A stretch of 64,000 bases of DNA from Beta vulgaris subsp. vulgaris (GCF_026745355.1 NC_079209.1:37556577-37620576); one strand, 5' to 3'; shown: positions 1 through 13,267, counted from the first letter of the stretch. A program made the numbers and translations. Notes: generated by a model from the letters alone, not told the origin.

Positions 1-1132
1 TGTAGCTAACTCTAGATCGTGGGTAGGGTAATTAGCCTCATAACTTTTCAACTGACGCGACGCATACGCAATCACCTACCCAATCTGTTGTAACACACAT
101 CCCAAACCATTCTTCGAAGCATCACTATACACCTCAAATCCCTCATTCCCATTAGGCAGGGTCAAAACAGGTGCCGAGGTTAAACGTTCCTTCAAAATCC
201 TGAAAGGCTTCTTCACACTTCTCACTCTACTCAAATTTTGACTCTTTCTTCATCAAATTGGTCACGAGTCTCGCTATCTTTAAGAAATCTCTCACAAATC
301 TCCTATAATACCCCAGCTAGACCTAGGAAACTTTTGATATCTGACACATTCTTTGGAGTTGGCCACTCATTCACAGCTTGAATCTTAGCAGGGTCTACAG
401 AGACTCCTTCCTTAGGTACACAGTGACCCAAAACCGCTATTTTTTACAAACGGAACTCACACTTAGAGAACTTGGCATACAATTGGTTCTTCCTAAGCGT
501 CTCCAAAATAATCTTCAAGTGCTCAATGAAAACCATCACAAACTTATCATTATATCATCGAAGATCGTATTCATTACGTCCATAAATATAGCAGAAGCAT
601 TAGTTAACCCAAATGGCATTACAGTGAACTCATAGTGACCATAACGTGTTCTAAAGGCAGTCTTAGGTACATCCTTATCAGCTACCCTCAATTGGTGATA
701 CCCTAAACGCAAATCAATCTTTGAGAACACACTCGCTCCATTCAACTGATCGAATAGGTCATTGATTCTAGGCAAATGATACTTGTTCTTGATGGTTACA
801 TTGTTCAGTTTCCTATAGTCAATACACAACCTCATGCTTCCATCTTTTTTCTCCAAAAACAACACATGAGCTCCCCAAGGTGATGCACTAGGCCTAATAT
901 AACCCTTATCCAGTAGTTCTTGCAATTGCATCTTCAGTTCACTCATCTCAGGAGGTGCCATTCTATAGGGTGCCTTAGATATATGTGCAGTTCTAGGAAC
1001 TAAGTCTATGGTGAACTCAACAGCTCTCGCAGGTGGCATACGTGAAATATCACTAAGAAATACATCCATAAACTCATTCACGATTGGAACATCCTCAAGA
1101 TTCACTCCAACTTCTTTACTAACATCCTGCAA
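1..1132 (-). pseudogene. gypsy pol: reverse transcriptase and start of RNase H, broken
   Basis: Minus-strand translation of 1,132-536 gives a 198-residue open stretch with Ty3/gypsy RT blocks: a [13 protein letters not shown] segment, the CIDYRKLN motif, then [13 protein letters not shown] and [12 protein letters not shown]. The expected catalytic YxDD region is missing or garbled near 540-560, where an aspartate pair remains but the flanking sequence is deleted and a stop follows. Beyond the stop, an [10 protein letters not shown] segment and a VDPAKIQAVNEWPTPK thumb-like segment can be read between about 500 and 300. EVYSDASKNGLGC, the start of the RNase H domain, lies near 110-150. The deletion and stops make this copy non-functional. 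Confidence 0.85.
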
Positions 1133-1640
1133 CTACAAATGAATAATTCACACCCCTTTTTCATCAACTTTCTCACTTGCATCGTAGAGATAACTCCAAA
1201 TTTCTTAGGCTTCCCAACACGTCTATAGGAGGTTAATTTTCCCAAAGGGTTTTTCAACACTACCTTCTGAACCTCACAGTCGATGTTAGCCTTGTAAAGA
1301 CTTAACCAGTTCATGCTAAGAATCACATCTAGGTCTCCCAAATTGAATTCTATTAAGTCCGATGGAAATACATAGTCTCCTATCTTCAAAGGCAAATTTC
1401 TAAACAACTTGGTACACCTTATGATCTCTCTAGTAGGAATATTGATAGGAAAGTCAATTTCTTCATAATCTACTAACCCGACTCTTTAGGACAGATGATG
1501 ACACAAAAGAATAAATTGTCCCAGAATCAAACAACATTTTAACAAGGACGGAGTTAATAGAAAAATTACCAGAAACTACGTCAGTAGATATCTCACCTTA
1601 AATTCGACTCATCACGTATAGTTTACCTGCAGACTTATTT
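1102..1640 (-). pseudogene. gypsy aspartic protease region, broken
   Basis: On the minus strand around 1,505-1,560 the translation contains an FDSGTIYSF segment. D-S-G is the retropepsin-type active-site triad that usually follows the gag zinc knuckle in plant gypsy elements. Further in, 1,407-1,102 reads a 101-residue open frame with an FNLGDLDVILSMNWL segment, the usual C-terminal protease block ('D-V-I-L-G-M-D-W-L' in the family), before the RT. Frames change between the two parts, so no single protein is encoded. Confidence 0.7.
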
Positions 1641-1831
1641 TTGTTGAGATTCTCACTGGCAGGCTTACTATAGTTTTCCTGGTTGTTTTGTAGCCCTACA
1701 GGCTTAGGACCTTGGTTTTCTGACTGGTTAAATTCTGATCTAACCTGGTTACCACTCCCGTTGCCTTTCTGCTCCTTTCTGCTTAGTATAGCACTTCTAC
1801 TCCCTATGGCCCCTCTTTTGGTAGTAGTTAC

Positions 1832-2378
1832 TAGGGGTGAGCAGAAATTCCGGGTACCCAGACCCGGTATGGACCCGCCGGGTCCGGGTCCAAAAAAATG
1901 GATCCGGTTGCATATGGTTCCAATTCTGGGTAGAATTTTGTCGGACTCGGTACCTGGTGGGTACCCGGTTTGACCGGTTCCGCTATGGATACCCGGTTAG
2001 AGCGGGTCTAGGTCCGGGTACCCGATACTTAGAATTGATTTTTCTTCATATACTCATTTAGAATTGGTAATAGGATAATAGTTGTTAAGTAAAAAGTTAG
2101 TACTTAGTAGGCCTTTAGGCCCATTTAATTTTTTAAAAAAATTTTATAGCTCAATTGGCCCATCTTAGTATGTTGTTAAACTTACAACTGGGTACCCAGT
2201 TCTAAACCTGGTACCCAGTTCTGGACCTGGTACCCATCAGTTCCGGGTTTGTGTCCAAAAATTTAGGACCCGGTTGGACCAGTTCCAATTCCAATTCCAG
2301 ATTTTTAATACCCAATGGGTCTGGGTCTGGGTCCGGGTCTATGAAATTCTACCGGGTACCCGGTTGTGCTCACCCCTA
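1832..2378. mobile_element. hAT-type MITE, 547 bp
   Basis: The ends are perfect 12-bp inverted repeats: TAGGGGTGAGCA at 1,832 and its complement ending at 2,378. They are flanked by a perfect 8-bp duplication GTAGTTAC (1,824-1,831 and 2,379-2,386). An 8-bp duplication and TAGGGGTG-type ends are hAT hallmarks. There is no transposase. The interior is packed with palindromic GGGTACCC / CCGGGTACC words on both sides of a short AT-rich centre near 2,040-2,170. It interrupts the gag of the minus-strand gypsy element. Confidence 0.92.
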
Positions 2379-2395
2379 GTAGTTACAAGTCAGTA

Positions 2396-2738
2396 GTTCT
2401 CCCTTAACATCTATCCTTAGGTGGTTTGTTGTTACACTTCTTGCAGTGATATATAGACTCTTTCAGGTCGACCCCTATTGCGGTTTTCCCGGTTGTTACT
2501 CCCTTGGAAATTCTCATTACCATTCCTGTTTCTCTTGAAATTTCCTGTTTCCCCAGCATTAAAGTCCTTCCTCTTCTCACCTACCACAACAATCTTCTTA
2601 TCCCTCCTTGACTGTAGTCCATAAATATGGGCTGCTCTCCCATACACAATATCTAGGGATGTAAAGGTCTCACCTCCTAACCCCAGCTGTATCTCATCAG
2701 TCAACCCTTGCTTAAACCTTTGAGCCTTCAACTCCTCA
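2396..2738 (-). pseudogene. gypsy gag, C-terminal part with zinc knuckle (copy 1)
   Basis: Minus-strand translation gives a gag capsid-end segment (QGLTDEIQLGLGGETF, then YGRAAHIYGL), an Arg/Asn-rich basic stretch (RNRNGNENFQGSNNREN) and, after a frame change near 2,440, an HCKKCNNK zinc-knuckle start. The same region is present at 57,280-57,640 on the plus strand. The CACTA element at 2,742-4,141 separates it from the gag N-terminal part, and the hAT MITE separates it from the protease. Confidence 0.8.
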
Positions 2739-2741
2739 GTG

Positions 2742-4141
2742 CACTAGTAGAATAAATGCTTATTGTCACGGTCATTAAGTGGCCTATTGCGGCGGTTTTG
2801 GCTGCGCAACAATTAAGGGGGAAACAATAGGTATTTAATATATTGCTGCGGTTTATAGGTAAAACCGCAACAATATATTTATGATATATCATATTTAATA
2901 TGGGCATATTGCCGCGGTTTCTTGGGAAAACCGCAGCAATAGGTACTGGTAGAGGTAATTTTTTTTTTTGCATTTTGTCATCAAATATGAAAGACAAAAA
3001 GGATAAAAGAAAATAAACAGTACTTATTGAAACTAATGACAAAAAATTATTATACAAAATTCAAAAATATAAAAAATACAAACTGAAATATATTATTACA
3101 ATATATTTAAGACATAGTATAAAAAATCAAAGGTATAATACAAAAAACAACTAACTGAATATTTACAAAAAGTATAATAAAAACAAAAAATATATTAAAA
3201 AGAAATAAGAAACTGATTTGAAAAATTAAAAAACTAAAAGAAAAATCTACATACACATCGAAAAACGAAAAAAATAAATAATAAATAAAACCAAAAATCT
3301 ACCTACAGATCTTAAAAAAGAAAAAAAAAACGAAAAAAAAAGAAAAAAAAGAACAAAACAGTTGAGCAAAGGACAAAGATGAATGAACAACGAAGGGTCT
3401 GCGAGCGGTCGGACGGTCTACGAGAGGTCGAACGGTCTGTGAGCGGCGACGAAGCGTCTGCGAGAGTGACGACGAAGCGTCTGGGAGCGACGAAGAAGGG
3501 TTTGTGAGCGACGAACCAACGACTGAATTTGGCGGACGAACGAACGTCGTGGTTGAAGCTCTGGCGGACGAACGACCGTGGTTGAAACAATGGCGGACGA
3601 ACAGTTGTGTCGGGAGGAAGAGAGGAGGAGAGAAAGAGAGGAGAGAGAGAGAGGATGAGAGAGGATGAGAGAACAGATGAGAGAACAGAGAGGATGAGAG
3701 AGGAGAGAGATGATGAGAGAGCGGCTGAGAGGAAAGAGAAGGAGTGAGGTGTGAGTTGTGAGATCTGAGGGAAAGAGGCGCAGGAGAAATGAAAGTTCAT
3801 TAAAAAAACCCTAACGCTTTATTTACTTTTTTTTAAAATATTTTTTAATGATATTGCTACGGTTTTTGTCAAAAACCGCAGCAATATATTAAAATATTAT
3901 TTTTTGATATTATTTTAATATATTGCTGCGGTTTTTGTCAAGAACCGCAGCAATATATCTGGTCAAATAGTCAACTTTTTTCAAAAATTTTCCTGTTAAC
4001 ACCATATTGCTGTGGTTTTATGTCGAACCGCAACAATATCGTTATATTATATTTTACCTTTTCTTTTCACGTGATATATTGCTGCGTATGGGTAGAACCG
4101 CAGCAATACCACCGCAACAATAATCAATTATTCTACTAGTG
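2742..4141. mobile_element. Non-autonomous CACTA (En/Spm) transposon, 1,400 bp
   Basis: The element starts CACTAGTAGAATAA at 2,742 and ends with the inverted copy at 4,141, flanked by a 3-bp duplication GTG (2,739-2,741 and 4,142-4,144), as expected of CACTA elements. The subterminal regions contain repeated ATTGCTGCGGTTT motifs arranged as inverted pairs (see findings). No transposase is seen. A Ser/Leu-rich minus-strand open frame at 3,312-3,800 derives from GA-rich low-complexity sequence (about 3,600-3,760) and is probably not a gene. Joining the sequence across the element restores continuity of the gypsy gag, which shows it is a later insertion. Confidence 0.93.
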
Positions 4142-4144
4142 GTG

Positions 4145-4700
4145 GCTACAACCTCAGGTGCAAACATAGACAATGCTATGAACTTGCTATAATACTCAGA
4201 AATAGTGATACTCCTCATACTAATTAAGGTTTAAGAACTCCTAAGCCTTTTTCTTTCTCATAAATGCAGGGTAAAAACTTTTTCTCTTAAAGTAGCAATA
4301 AATGATTCCCAATTAAACTCTTTCACAACACTAAGTCTATTTCCATTTTCTTTCCATCATAAGTCAGCCTCATCTTTCAGATACAGTACAACTTGACCCA
4401 CTTTCATACCTTCAGATAGTTCACAGCCCCGAAAATCTTTTCAAACTCCGTAATCAAATTCTAAGAGGTATGGTCAACTTACCCCTTAAGGTACGACGGC
4501 TTAATCTTAGCTAGTCTCTCAACATGTCCCCAACAGGATCGGGACATTCAACTCTTTCGTGAGCCAAATTCTCTGCCAACAGGCGAATAGCAGAAGCTAA
4601 TGCATCATTGTTGTTTGACACTCTACTTCGCGACTGAAATTTAACGTAACTCTACTTTGGTTTCGATTCACACTTGTCATTTTCTATGAAGGCAACATTT
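4145..4700 (-). pseudogene. gypsy gag, N-terminal part (copy 1), degenerate
   Basis: The minus strand reads an AIRLLAENLAHERVE segment around 4,610-4,550, matching AIRLLAEKLTQERAE in the plus-strand copy at about 57,150. Several stops and frame changes follow before the CACTA insertion, so only remnants of the capsid reading frame remain. Confidence 0.65.
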
Positions 4701-5144
4701 GATTCGACCATAAAGATCGCATCAACAAACAATTTCTCATGAAGTTACTATAACACTAAGTTCACACATTATGAACCATAACAATCATATATTCAAATTA
4801 ATAATCACATAAGAATCAAACGAAACCAATCATAATAAATAAAGAAAATATTCCCCTTTTCGCGTACTAAAATATATTCTCACTCAACCTAAATAACTAA
4901 TAATAACTTTCATTCCCCAAACGATAATAAGAATATTTTTTCAATCCAAAATAACCAACTTATTTCTCAAAAATATAAAGATGCTAAAGAAGGAAATTTA
5001 AACCATTGTAGCTTGACTACTTTCCAACAATTAATCTTAAAAGCATAAATAAATACTCTATGGATTTACATTATCATTCCTATCCTTATTTCCTTTATAC
5101 TTTTATGTAGTAAACATTTCATCTTCAAGGTTTCCAGAATCTTC

Positions 5145-5277
<133 letters not shown>

Positions 5278-5795
5278 GGAAAATTTGCACAAATCCACCT
5301 TAAGTTTTCACTTATTTAGAAACTCCCACCTTTATGTTTTTTTTCCCTAAATTTCCACCTAAATTTTACAAAACCTTTATAAACTCCCACCTCTTAACGA
5401 ATTTTGTCAAACTCCGTTAGTGGTGGGACCCACATTAGTTATTTATTTTGTTTTTCCCTCCAAACTACTCACTTCCTCATTTTTTTATAATAGAATTTTC
5501 CTTTTCACCCTTTGATCATTCACTTATATCTTATCAGAAGGAGGTTTGCCCCCTTTGTTGGTTGTATTGGAGGGAAATTCTCTTATATAAGAAGGGGGAA
5601 GTGAGTCGTTTGGAGGGAAAAACAAAAGAAATAACTGATGTGGGTCCCACCACTAACGGAATTTGCCAAAATTCGTTAAGAGGTGGGAGTTTATAAAGGT
5701 TTTGCAAAGTTTAGGTGGAAATTTAGGAAAAAAAAATATAAAGGTGGGAGTTTCTAAATAAGTGAAAACTTAAAGTGGTTTTGTGCAAATTTTCC
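5278..5795. mobile_element. MULE-like foldback element M1, 518 bp
   Basis: Terminal inverted repeats of roughly 200 bp: the start GGAAAATTTGCAC is mirrored at 5,795. Flanking 9-mers TAATAATAA / TAATGATGA (5,269-5,277; 5,796-5,804) match at 7 of 9 and lie in TAA repeat, so the duplication is suggestive only. Each arm has four CCACC-type cores (5,295, 5,326, 5,355, 5,387; mirrored at 5,778, 5,747, 5,718, 5,686), then CCGTTAG (5,414; mirrored at 5,659). There is no transposase. It lies inside the gypsy leader, within a TAA microsatellite. Confidence 0.8.
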
Positions 5796-5816
5796 TAATG
5801 ATGATGATAATAATAA

Positions 5817-5939
<123 letters not shown>

Positions 5940-7075
5940 CTGAATTCCTAGATCTTGTAGATCTTCGAATCCTTTTGGGTTAATGTCCATTTTCATCCAC
6001 CTTTGAATCACTCACATCGCTCAGATAAGGTCTCCAAATAACACTATGAATGTCCTTTCAGATTTGCGCTCTACTACGATCAAACTCTTAAATTACTTCA
6101 TATATATATATTGCTAGTAGAGATGCGTACTTTTAACACATAACGCATAATGATCTCTAGGCTAGTGTAGCTATAATTTCCAGACTCATGATATCCAGCA
6201 CTCTCATCATTACTCAATACAATAGAGTTGTAGTAGCACCCTACTCTATTAACTTGTTTAACAGACATGGTTAGAGATCTATAACAAATAAACCCATTCC
6301 AATAGATATATTTAGTATTCTTCCTGAATGTAATTCCCAACAGTAAACAATAATGAGTTACCATCAACATCATAGACACAAGAATGTAATAGTTAGCACG
6401 GAAGAAAAATAATTATAAACAGTTAGTATGGAAGAAAAAAATAATAACATGTTGAACTAACTATTCAATGCAGGCATATAATATCTATATAAATATAGTG
6501 TTATTATCATAAAGTATTATATAGATAAATGAAATTTTTTTCTTACCTGGGGCATAACCCTGGCCGAATAACTATTTTCTATTCTATATGCCCTACCTAT
6601 ACTACCCATGCTCACAATACAACAAGTAAAACTTTAAAAGTAATAAAATAATGCATATCCTAATTATAATTTTCAAGTCAGAAAAATAATACAAGTATCA
6701 AACTAAAAAAAAAGTCTCGATGAACAATCTCTACCTTAAAAAATATTCGGACATATATATATATATAATTCGAACCGAAAAATAATCCGAAAATAAAAAA
6801 ATTTTGACTATAAAAAAAATCCGAATAAAATAAAAATAGAAATAGTTCGAACAAAATAGAAGTTCGAATAAAATAAAAAAAATTTCGAGCTAACAAAAAA
6901 AAATCGAACCTCAATAAAAATATTTCGAACCTATAAAATTTCAGAATAATATATTCCTATTCTTAATTTAAAGTAATAATGTGTTTCAAACGAATAAGTA
7001 GGAGCAATTATAAGAAGTTTGTTCAAATAACTAGCAAGTTAGTTAGGCGTCTAAAAGTTATGAAAATAACCTAAA

Positions 7076-7089
7076 GCTCCCATATACCA
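7076..7089 (-). other. Primer-binding site of gypsy copy 1
   Basis: Directly inside the LTR edge the minus strand reads TGGTATATGGGAGC. It matches the TGGTAT start of the initiator-tRNA-Met primer site used by most plant gypsy elements but differs further in. The plus-strand copy has TGGTATCTGGGAGC at 55,613-55,626. Confidence 0.6.
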
Positions 7090-7521
7090 CTTTGTAACAC
7101 CACAATAGTTCTCTCTTTTCAAAAATACCTTTTCAATTTAAAACATAGAGAATTATCAAAGGACTATCGCCCATGTGATCACTTATCGGCTTATTCAGAA
7201 TTTTGCAGCGGAAAACATATATAACTAAACTTCATACTTTTAAATATAACAAATAAACAAAGTACTTAAACCAACACTCTATAAATGTTAACTTCAAAAT
7301 CAAACTTAATATAATATATTCCTACTAAAAATAATAATTAAGTGAATTGGTTACACAAGCTCTCCATTTCCAGATCCCCATGATGCAACATGTGCAAACC
7401 TGTAGATGTCAATGCTCTAAAGAATTTTCTCACCAAAATGGGTCATCCCAGGATCAATAAGGCAAAATCATGATCAACATACAAAAACAAAGCACGTAAT
7501 CAGCAAAGCTGAGTACTATAT

Positions 7522-7629
<108 letters not shown>

Positions 7630-9366
7630 CATTTCTAACATGATACTAATAAATAATAAGCAGGGATAAATAATAATATAACAATCTAACATTCTGTAGA
7701 TAACTTTTACTGAATTAAACTTTAACCATCTTTTTATTACTTTAATGGAATAGTTATTGGACCGAATTGTCTAACCAAAACATGCTTTCACCTAGGGAGA
7801 CGAAATACGGGCGCGACACCGTATTCTAGAATAACCTGCGATATTGAGGAACCTTTGAAAAATAGGAACGGTGATCAATCCGTTTCCCAGAAAAAGTCAT
7901 GGGCAACCACCATGTAGTCCAACTCCTGATTGTCCAACTTCAGACGTGCACCAGTCTAAAGTTTATTAATATCGAAGTTACACTTTACGTGATTTACAAT
8001 TTATTATGTTATGACACACAAGTAACATAGACATATATAATCAAACATTCACAACGGAACTTCCATTTTATCTTAGGATTAAATAAGTGATCACACAACT
8101 TACAATCCAAGATTAATTTATTTATATTTCAATCTTTCTTATTTGTTGAACCTAGCCAACAACTAACTTACCTCTCAAAGGCATAAATTATCAACTTACC
8201 AAATAAGACCCACAGTCCTCATAAAGCAGTGAAATAATAATATAAGGGAACACATGATTCAATACCTAATTCAACTCAATAAATATTTTAATTACCCCAT
8301 GTGAATTAATAAATAAAGTTTTCAACCAACATGCTTGCATCAATATTCCATACAAACATGATATTCCACTCATAATCAAATCTCATAATCAACATGTTTG
8401 CACACAATTATAAAACATGTAAAATCCAATCATAATAGAAATCACATATGAACTTACAAAGTCCCGATACATGATACTACAACTTTTCCTTCCTAAAATC
8501 ATGATACTACATCACATAACACATAGGTATGTACGTACCTTGTGTAAACAAATTGGTAGGCCATCTTTAATCACCTTAAAAATCGCCTACCGGATATTCT
8601 CCGCCTAAAACAACCAATATGTTTCAAAGTCAATTCTCCAAATAAATTCCAGCAACTTTAAAAGACTTTAAATCCTCTTTAAAAATATTTAAAATTTGTT
8701 TTTACCATTAAAACTTCAATTACTTATTTTACCTAGTACAATACTACTATACTAGTCATTAAAATCCATAAAATTCCATTATTAATGCCCTTTCTAAAAT
8801 TCTAGCAACTTATAAAATTTTAAAACTCTCTTTAAACATACTTAAACATGCTTAAATCCATAATTTAAATCAATTTCATAGTTTATAACATACTACTATG
8901 ATTTTTCAATATTTAACACCCTAAAAATTCATGCTTTAATAATTAAAACTCGATCTAAATATAATAATCAAATCTGAAATTTTATTCTTTTAATACATGA
9001 TTTATATTATCCAAGATTAATCATAAAAACAGTAAATTAAAGTTATTAATCATAATTAGTACCAAAATAAAACATAAAAACATAATCTTTAATTAAAACT
9101 TGCGGAGGAAGAAAAGAATTAAACCAACGAACCAAAGGAAACAATGGAGACAAGGTGGTGGCAGCAGCAACAACACGGTGGTGGTGGTGAACATTGTGGT
9201 GTTGTGAAGTTTCTTAGCGAAAAAAAAGAGTTGCTTGAAGAAGAAGAAAGGAAATTGCAAGAGAAGAAAGAAAACGTGAAAGGAAGGGAGAGAAATGTAT
9301 GGTCGGCTGCCTTGGGAAGTGTGAGGAGAGAGAAAATTTTGTGTGGGTAAAATAATTTGGTTTAAG

Positions 9367-9380
9367 GTATTTATAAATAG
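9367..9380 (-). promoter_or_regulatory. LTR TATA box, gypsy copy 1
   Basis: The minus strand reads CTATTTATAAATAC followed about 30 bp on by a pyrimidine-rich TCTCTCTCC start-like region. The same arrangement occurs at 53,401 in the other copy. This is inferred as the LTR core promoter from position and conservation. Confidence 0.5.
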
Positions 9381-9740
9381 GCTTTTTGTTTTGGGCTTAG
9401 GAAAAGGAGATTAAGTTTAAATATAACTTTATGATGAATAGGATTGATGATTTAAAACTCCTAACATCAATAGAGATCCTTTTCCTAATCCAATTAGAAT
9501 TTGGGTTCTTCAAGCATATTTAAACTTCTTTTCCAAATTCAATTAGTATTTCAAATATTTTTCAAAGCCTGCCTTAACAAAAATCTTTAACTTCCTTAAA
9601 TCCTTAAAATAATTTCTTTGACTTTGAAAATGGTCAACCTTCTTTAAATAATAAATCATTTCAAACCAAATTATGTTTAAATATAAATATATAATTACTA
9701 AAATATATTTATAAAATTCATAAAATTGCGGGAGATTACA

Positions 9741-10390
9741 CAAAATCTATTTTCCTTATGCTCTACTGTTTCGCATTTTACACAAAAAAACATATACTCT
9801 CTCAAAACATAGACTCACCCAGTAAGATATTGTTTTCTGATCATCTTCCACATAAAACCCTGGAATTAACGATTCTCCAAATCAAGCCATACTTTTGCTC
9901 TTAGAAAGGGTTTCGAACTAACTCATTTCGACACGAAACCAAAATAAAAAACGTACCCTAATTTCGCTAATGCTTTACGCGCTACTTCTTCAGTGCAATA
10001 ACCAAAAAGGAGTCCTTGAATTCTTACCCAATGAGCCGCTTCTTTGAAGGAGAGATTAGCAAAAGATGTCTGCTCTGAAACTGGGCTGAAGACCATCAAG
10101 CCCCTTGATAGCATGCAATGCCTTTTACAAATAGGCATCCGTATCTTGTTAATTTATAAAGTAGAAGAAGAAAATTTTCCTCTTTTTTTCTACCTTTATC
10201 TCACCTCTCTTCAGCCATTTGGTTTGTGCCCATTCACTTATCATTTGTTCACTAAAATCTTTGTAGGTTACGAAACTTTTCGGCCACCGTCGACTTGAAA
10301 CGATTAGCATCGACGACTTTATCCGATTCTGTTACTTTGATCTTGGGATCTAATCTACAAGATCTATGATAAGTTGTCGCTTAATTTCCT
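9741..10390 (-). pseudogene. LINE ORF1 remnant (DUF4283 and zinc knuckle)
   Basis: The minus strand begins near 10,367 with an MEEIKRQL start, has a stop-ridden middle, then 10,138-9,923 gives a segment with SFKEAAHWVRIQGL and a TEEVARKALAKLG tail. This pattern is typical of DUF4283 in plant LINE ORF1 proteins. After further breaks, near 9,790-9,745, one frame reads CVKCETVEH then a Cys, a CCHC zinc-knuckle pattern. The gypsy LTR starts immediately after, at 9,740, so the LINE gene was cut there by the insertion. Its ORF2 would lie left of this window. Family assignment is from motif pattern only. Confidence 0.5.
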
Positions 10391-13258
10391 CCATCCTTAG
10401 ACTGAAAAGTAACTCTCCGCTCTAATTACTAGATAATTAGTTTTTGGTGTGATGAAAAGTGATCGGAATTTTATAGTTGTTGGTGTGATTTTGCCAATTT
10501 AGGGTTCTTTGGCTTTTGGTTTAGAGAGAGAGAGACGCTCAGTTTTTAGAGAGAGAAAAGAAGAAAGTAAGATCTTTTTAAAAACAATCACAAGGTGGTA
10601 AAATAGGACAAAGCAAAAGAACGTCAAGCACATTAAAATGTACCTTTGGTCTTAGTTTTTAAACATTGTATCTAAGATTAAAAAAATGCCGCAACACTAA
10701 TTATTATTATTATATATATATATATATAACAAGGTTCAATTGGCTTATGTGTCATTCACTAAAAGAGTCTGTCCACATGTCATTTGCAAAAGCCCCCTCA
10801 CTACCTTCTGCTACGTGTAATTCTGATTAATGGAATGCATCAATTACAATCTTTGTAACTTTAGCAAGTTTGTATATTTATGTAGATTAATTTCGAACTG
10901 TTTTCCTATTTAATATATATTAGCGATTTTTTTGGCATTTTTCTCTCCACTCTCCACATCAAACAAAAAAATTCATTATATCATACACGGAAGTAGATAC
11001 ATACTGTCAACCACCTTATTTTTAATTCTCGGTAAAAAAAAATACTTTTTAAAAAAGTTGTTACAAATTAAAGCTTAAATCATCAACTCAAAAATTCAAT
11101 GACCACCTACTTATTAGGATTTAGTGGGGTTAAAGCAAAGAGAATTGGTACAACTTTTAATTAAACAAAAACATTAAGTGCATATTCACCGATTTGAAGT
11201 ATAAACAAAAAACGATGAAGTATGATACAAAAAAAAAACTAGAACATTAGAAAGTTGACAATCTATGATTCCACTCTCACAGTTTCACTTAGATTTGACT
11301 GGATTAAGAGGAAACAAGCGACATTGATAGATTTTTTTCAAAATAGGAGTTTGGTTTATATAATTGAAATTAAATGAAATGACAAAAACAACCATATTAT
11401 TATACAACAACCATATTATTATACAGTCGGGCTATCGAAGATTGAAAAAATTCGTGTAAAATGAATTACCTTATGTAATTATTATACAACAACCATATAA
11501 TTATAAATAATTGTAGCTCAAGAAGATTTGATATACCATTGTCAATTACCATCACAAACAAAATAGTGATTTCGAAGTGTAGAAGCCTTTTAATAGATAT
11601 ATCTAATAGTAAGATAATCAAAGATCAAAGAATAACAAAGAATCTAGAAAAGGGGAAAATAATTTTATTCTACAGATAATCTTCAGAAATATAATTAAGA
11701 AAAAAAAATCAAATGGGTGATTTCACAAGTTAAAAGAGGTACCTTTTAAGCAAAGTGTAACTTTTAATTTTAAATGGGTCACTTCTAGATTAATAAAATT
11801 GACGTATTTAAGGCAAAAAGTTACCCCTGTCCCACATTTATTTTGTTGTATATTTGTATATCTGTGTTACTAAAGAATTTGTATAAATAATATAATCATC
11901 AATATTTTTCAGTATATCTAATCAACAATAAATCTCCCGTGTATTTTATCATGACATTAGCTACATCATTCATTGAATGCACGGGTCATAAGTCGGTTTT
12001 AAAATATATATTTTTATTACACAATATGATTATAAAAACTTTAAATCACGAGCTAATATTCAAAACATGATTTTAGGAGAAACATCCTAAAATCCTAAAT
12101 TTACAAAACAAAATATTCCCGCGCACTTTAATGTGTATTTTGTTTCATCTATGTATTTATATATGTATATATTACGATTACAAGATTTTTAAAGTTTAAA
12201 AATGTTGTAAGAAAGCAGGATTTTTATATATCATGAAATATAATGTTACATTTTACATTATTTCCATCTTAAAGGCACGAATTCTAATAATAATTATTGA
12301 TTCAATAAATTTGAAACAAAAACAACTACTTAATTAATAAAAGAATTTTCTTGCATTATGCACGAGTCCAAATCATATCTATATAAATCTTCTCGTGCAT
12401 TGTTGCAAGTGGGTTTACTGGGGCCGGTCGTAATGCGTGGGTGCATCCATAAATACTCAATTAATTTTTCTCCAAGAAAATACACTTGCTAACGAAATAA
12501 CATATATACATGAGTTATATTGATGACACCATGCACCAATGGCATAATATCCATATACTTTTCACACCGAGATCCTTTTTTGCAATTTTAATTTATAGTT
12601 TAACACTAACTTAATATATCAAAGTCGAACATAAGTACTACAACTTATAAAATTCACGAGAACAAGTTCATTGGAACATAATAACAAAAACCTATAACTT
12701 TTACGTTGCTCATGTTTCTCTATTCATTTATTTAATATAAATTATGAAGTTTTTGTTTCTTTAAGCAAACTACATGTTTTACAATTATGAAAGTCACAGA
12801 GTTGATGCTCGAATTCTTGATATCACTTTTGTAAGGAGCAGTCAATGTGAGATATAAATAATGAAATATATTGTTTATGCATGTAATAAGTCAAACTTAT
12901 TTTTTTAATAAATTGAATTGAAAAATGTCTTTTCACTTTAATTTTTGTTAATTTATATTTAGTACATAGGATAAATTACAATGTCACGACTTTTAGGTCA
13001 TCAATATCTTACTAAATATTTAATTATTTACACAAGATTTCAAGGAACATATTGTAAAATTGTAAAAAACTAAATTTGAGGTAAAATATTAATCAACTTT
13101 TCGGCCCAATTGAACACAAGTCACCATCACAACATGTATGTAAATGATATAAATAATATCTAATCTCAAATATCAAACAAGCTGAAATATAATTGATAAA
13201 AATTAAGTAATTTTTTAGGTGCAAAAAATCGAAATATCATTTGTCATAAAATAGATCA
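10391..13258. other. Gene-free AT-rich stretch
   Basis: No coding frame of note. It contains GA-rich runs at 10,527-10,565, a short (TA)n at 10,712-10,728, and a direct repeat of ACAACCATATTATTATACA at about 11,388-11,424. Short fragments with CACGGG/GTGCA words (11,975, 12,360, 12,397) resemble Helitron ends, but no complete terminus could be fixed. A block at 11,712-11,800 resembles the phrase pattern of 14,490-14,620 (repeated GGGTCACTT words). Confidence 0.6.
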
Positions 13259-13267
13259 ATAAATTTA

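Noticed and set aside
3312..3800. Ser/Leu-rich 162-residue minus-strand frame in the CACTA element
   Set aside because: GA-rich low-complexity sequence with no domain and no sign of splicing or a start context.
2840..4108. CRISPR-like spaced repeats
   Set aside because: Motifs are inverted pairs at irregular distances within a CACTA transposon of a plant nuclear genome, not direct repeats with unique spacers.
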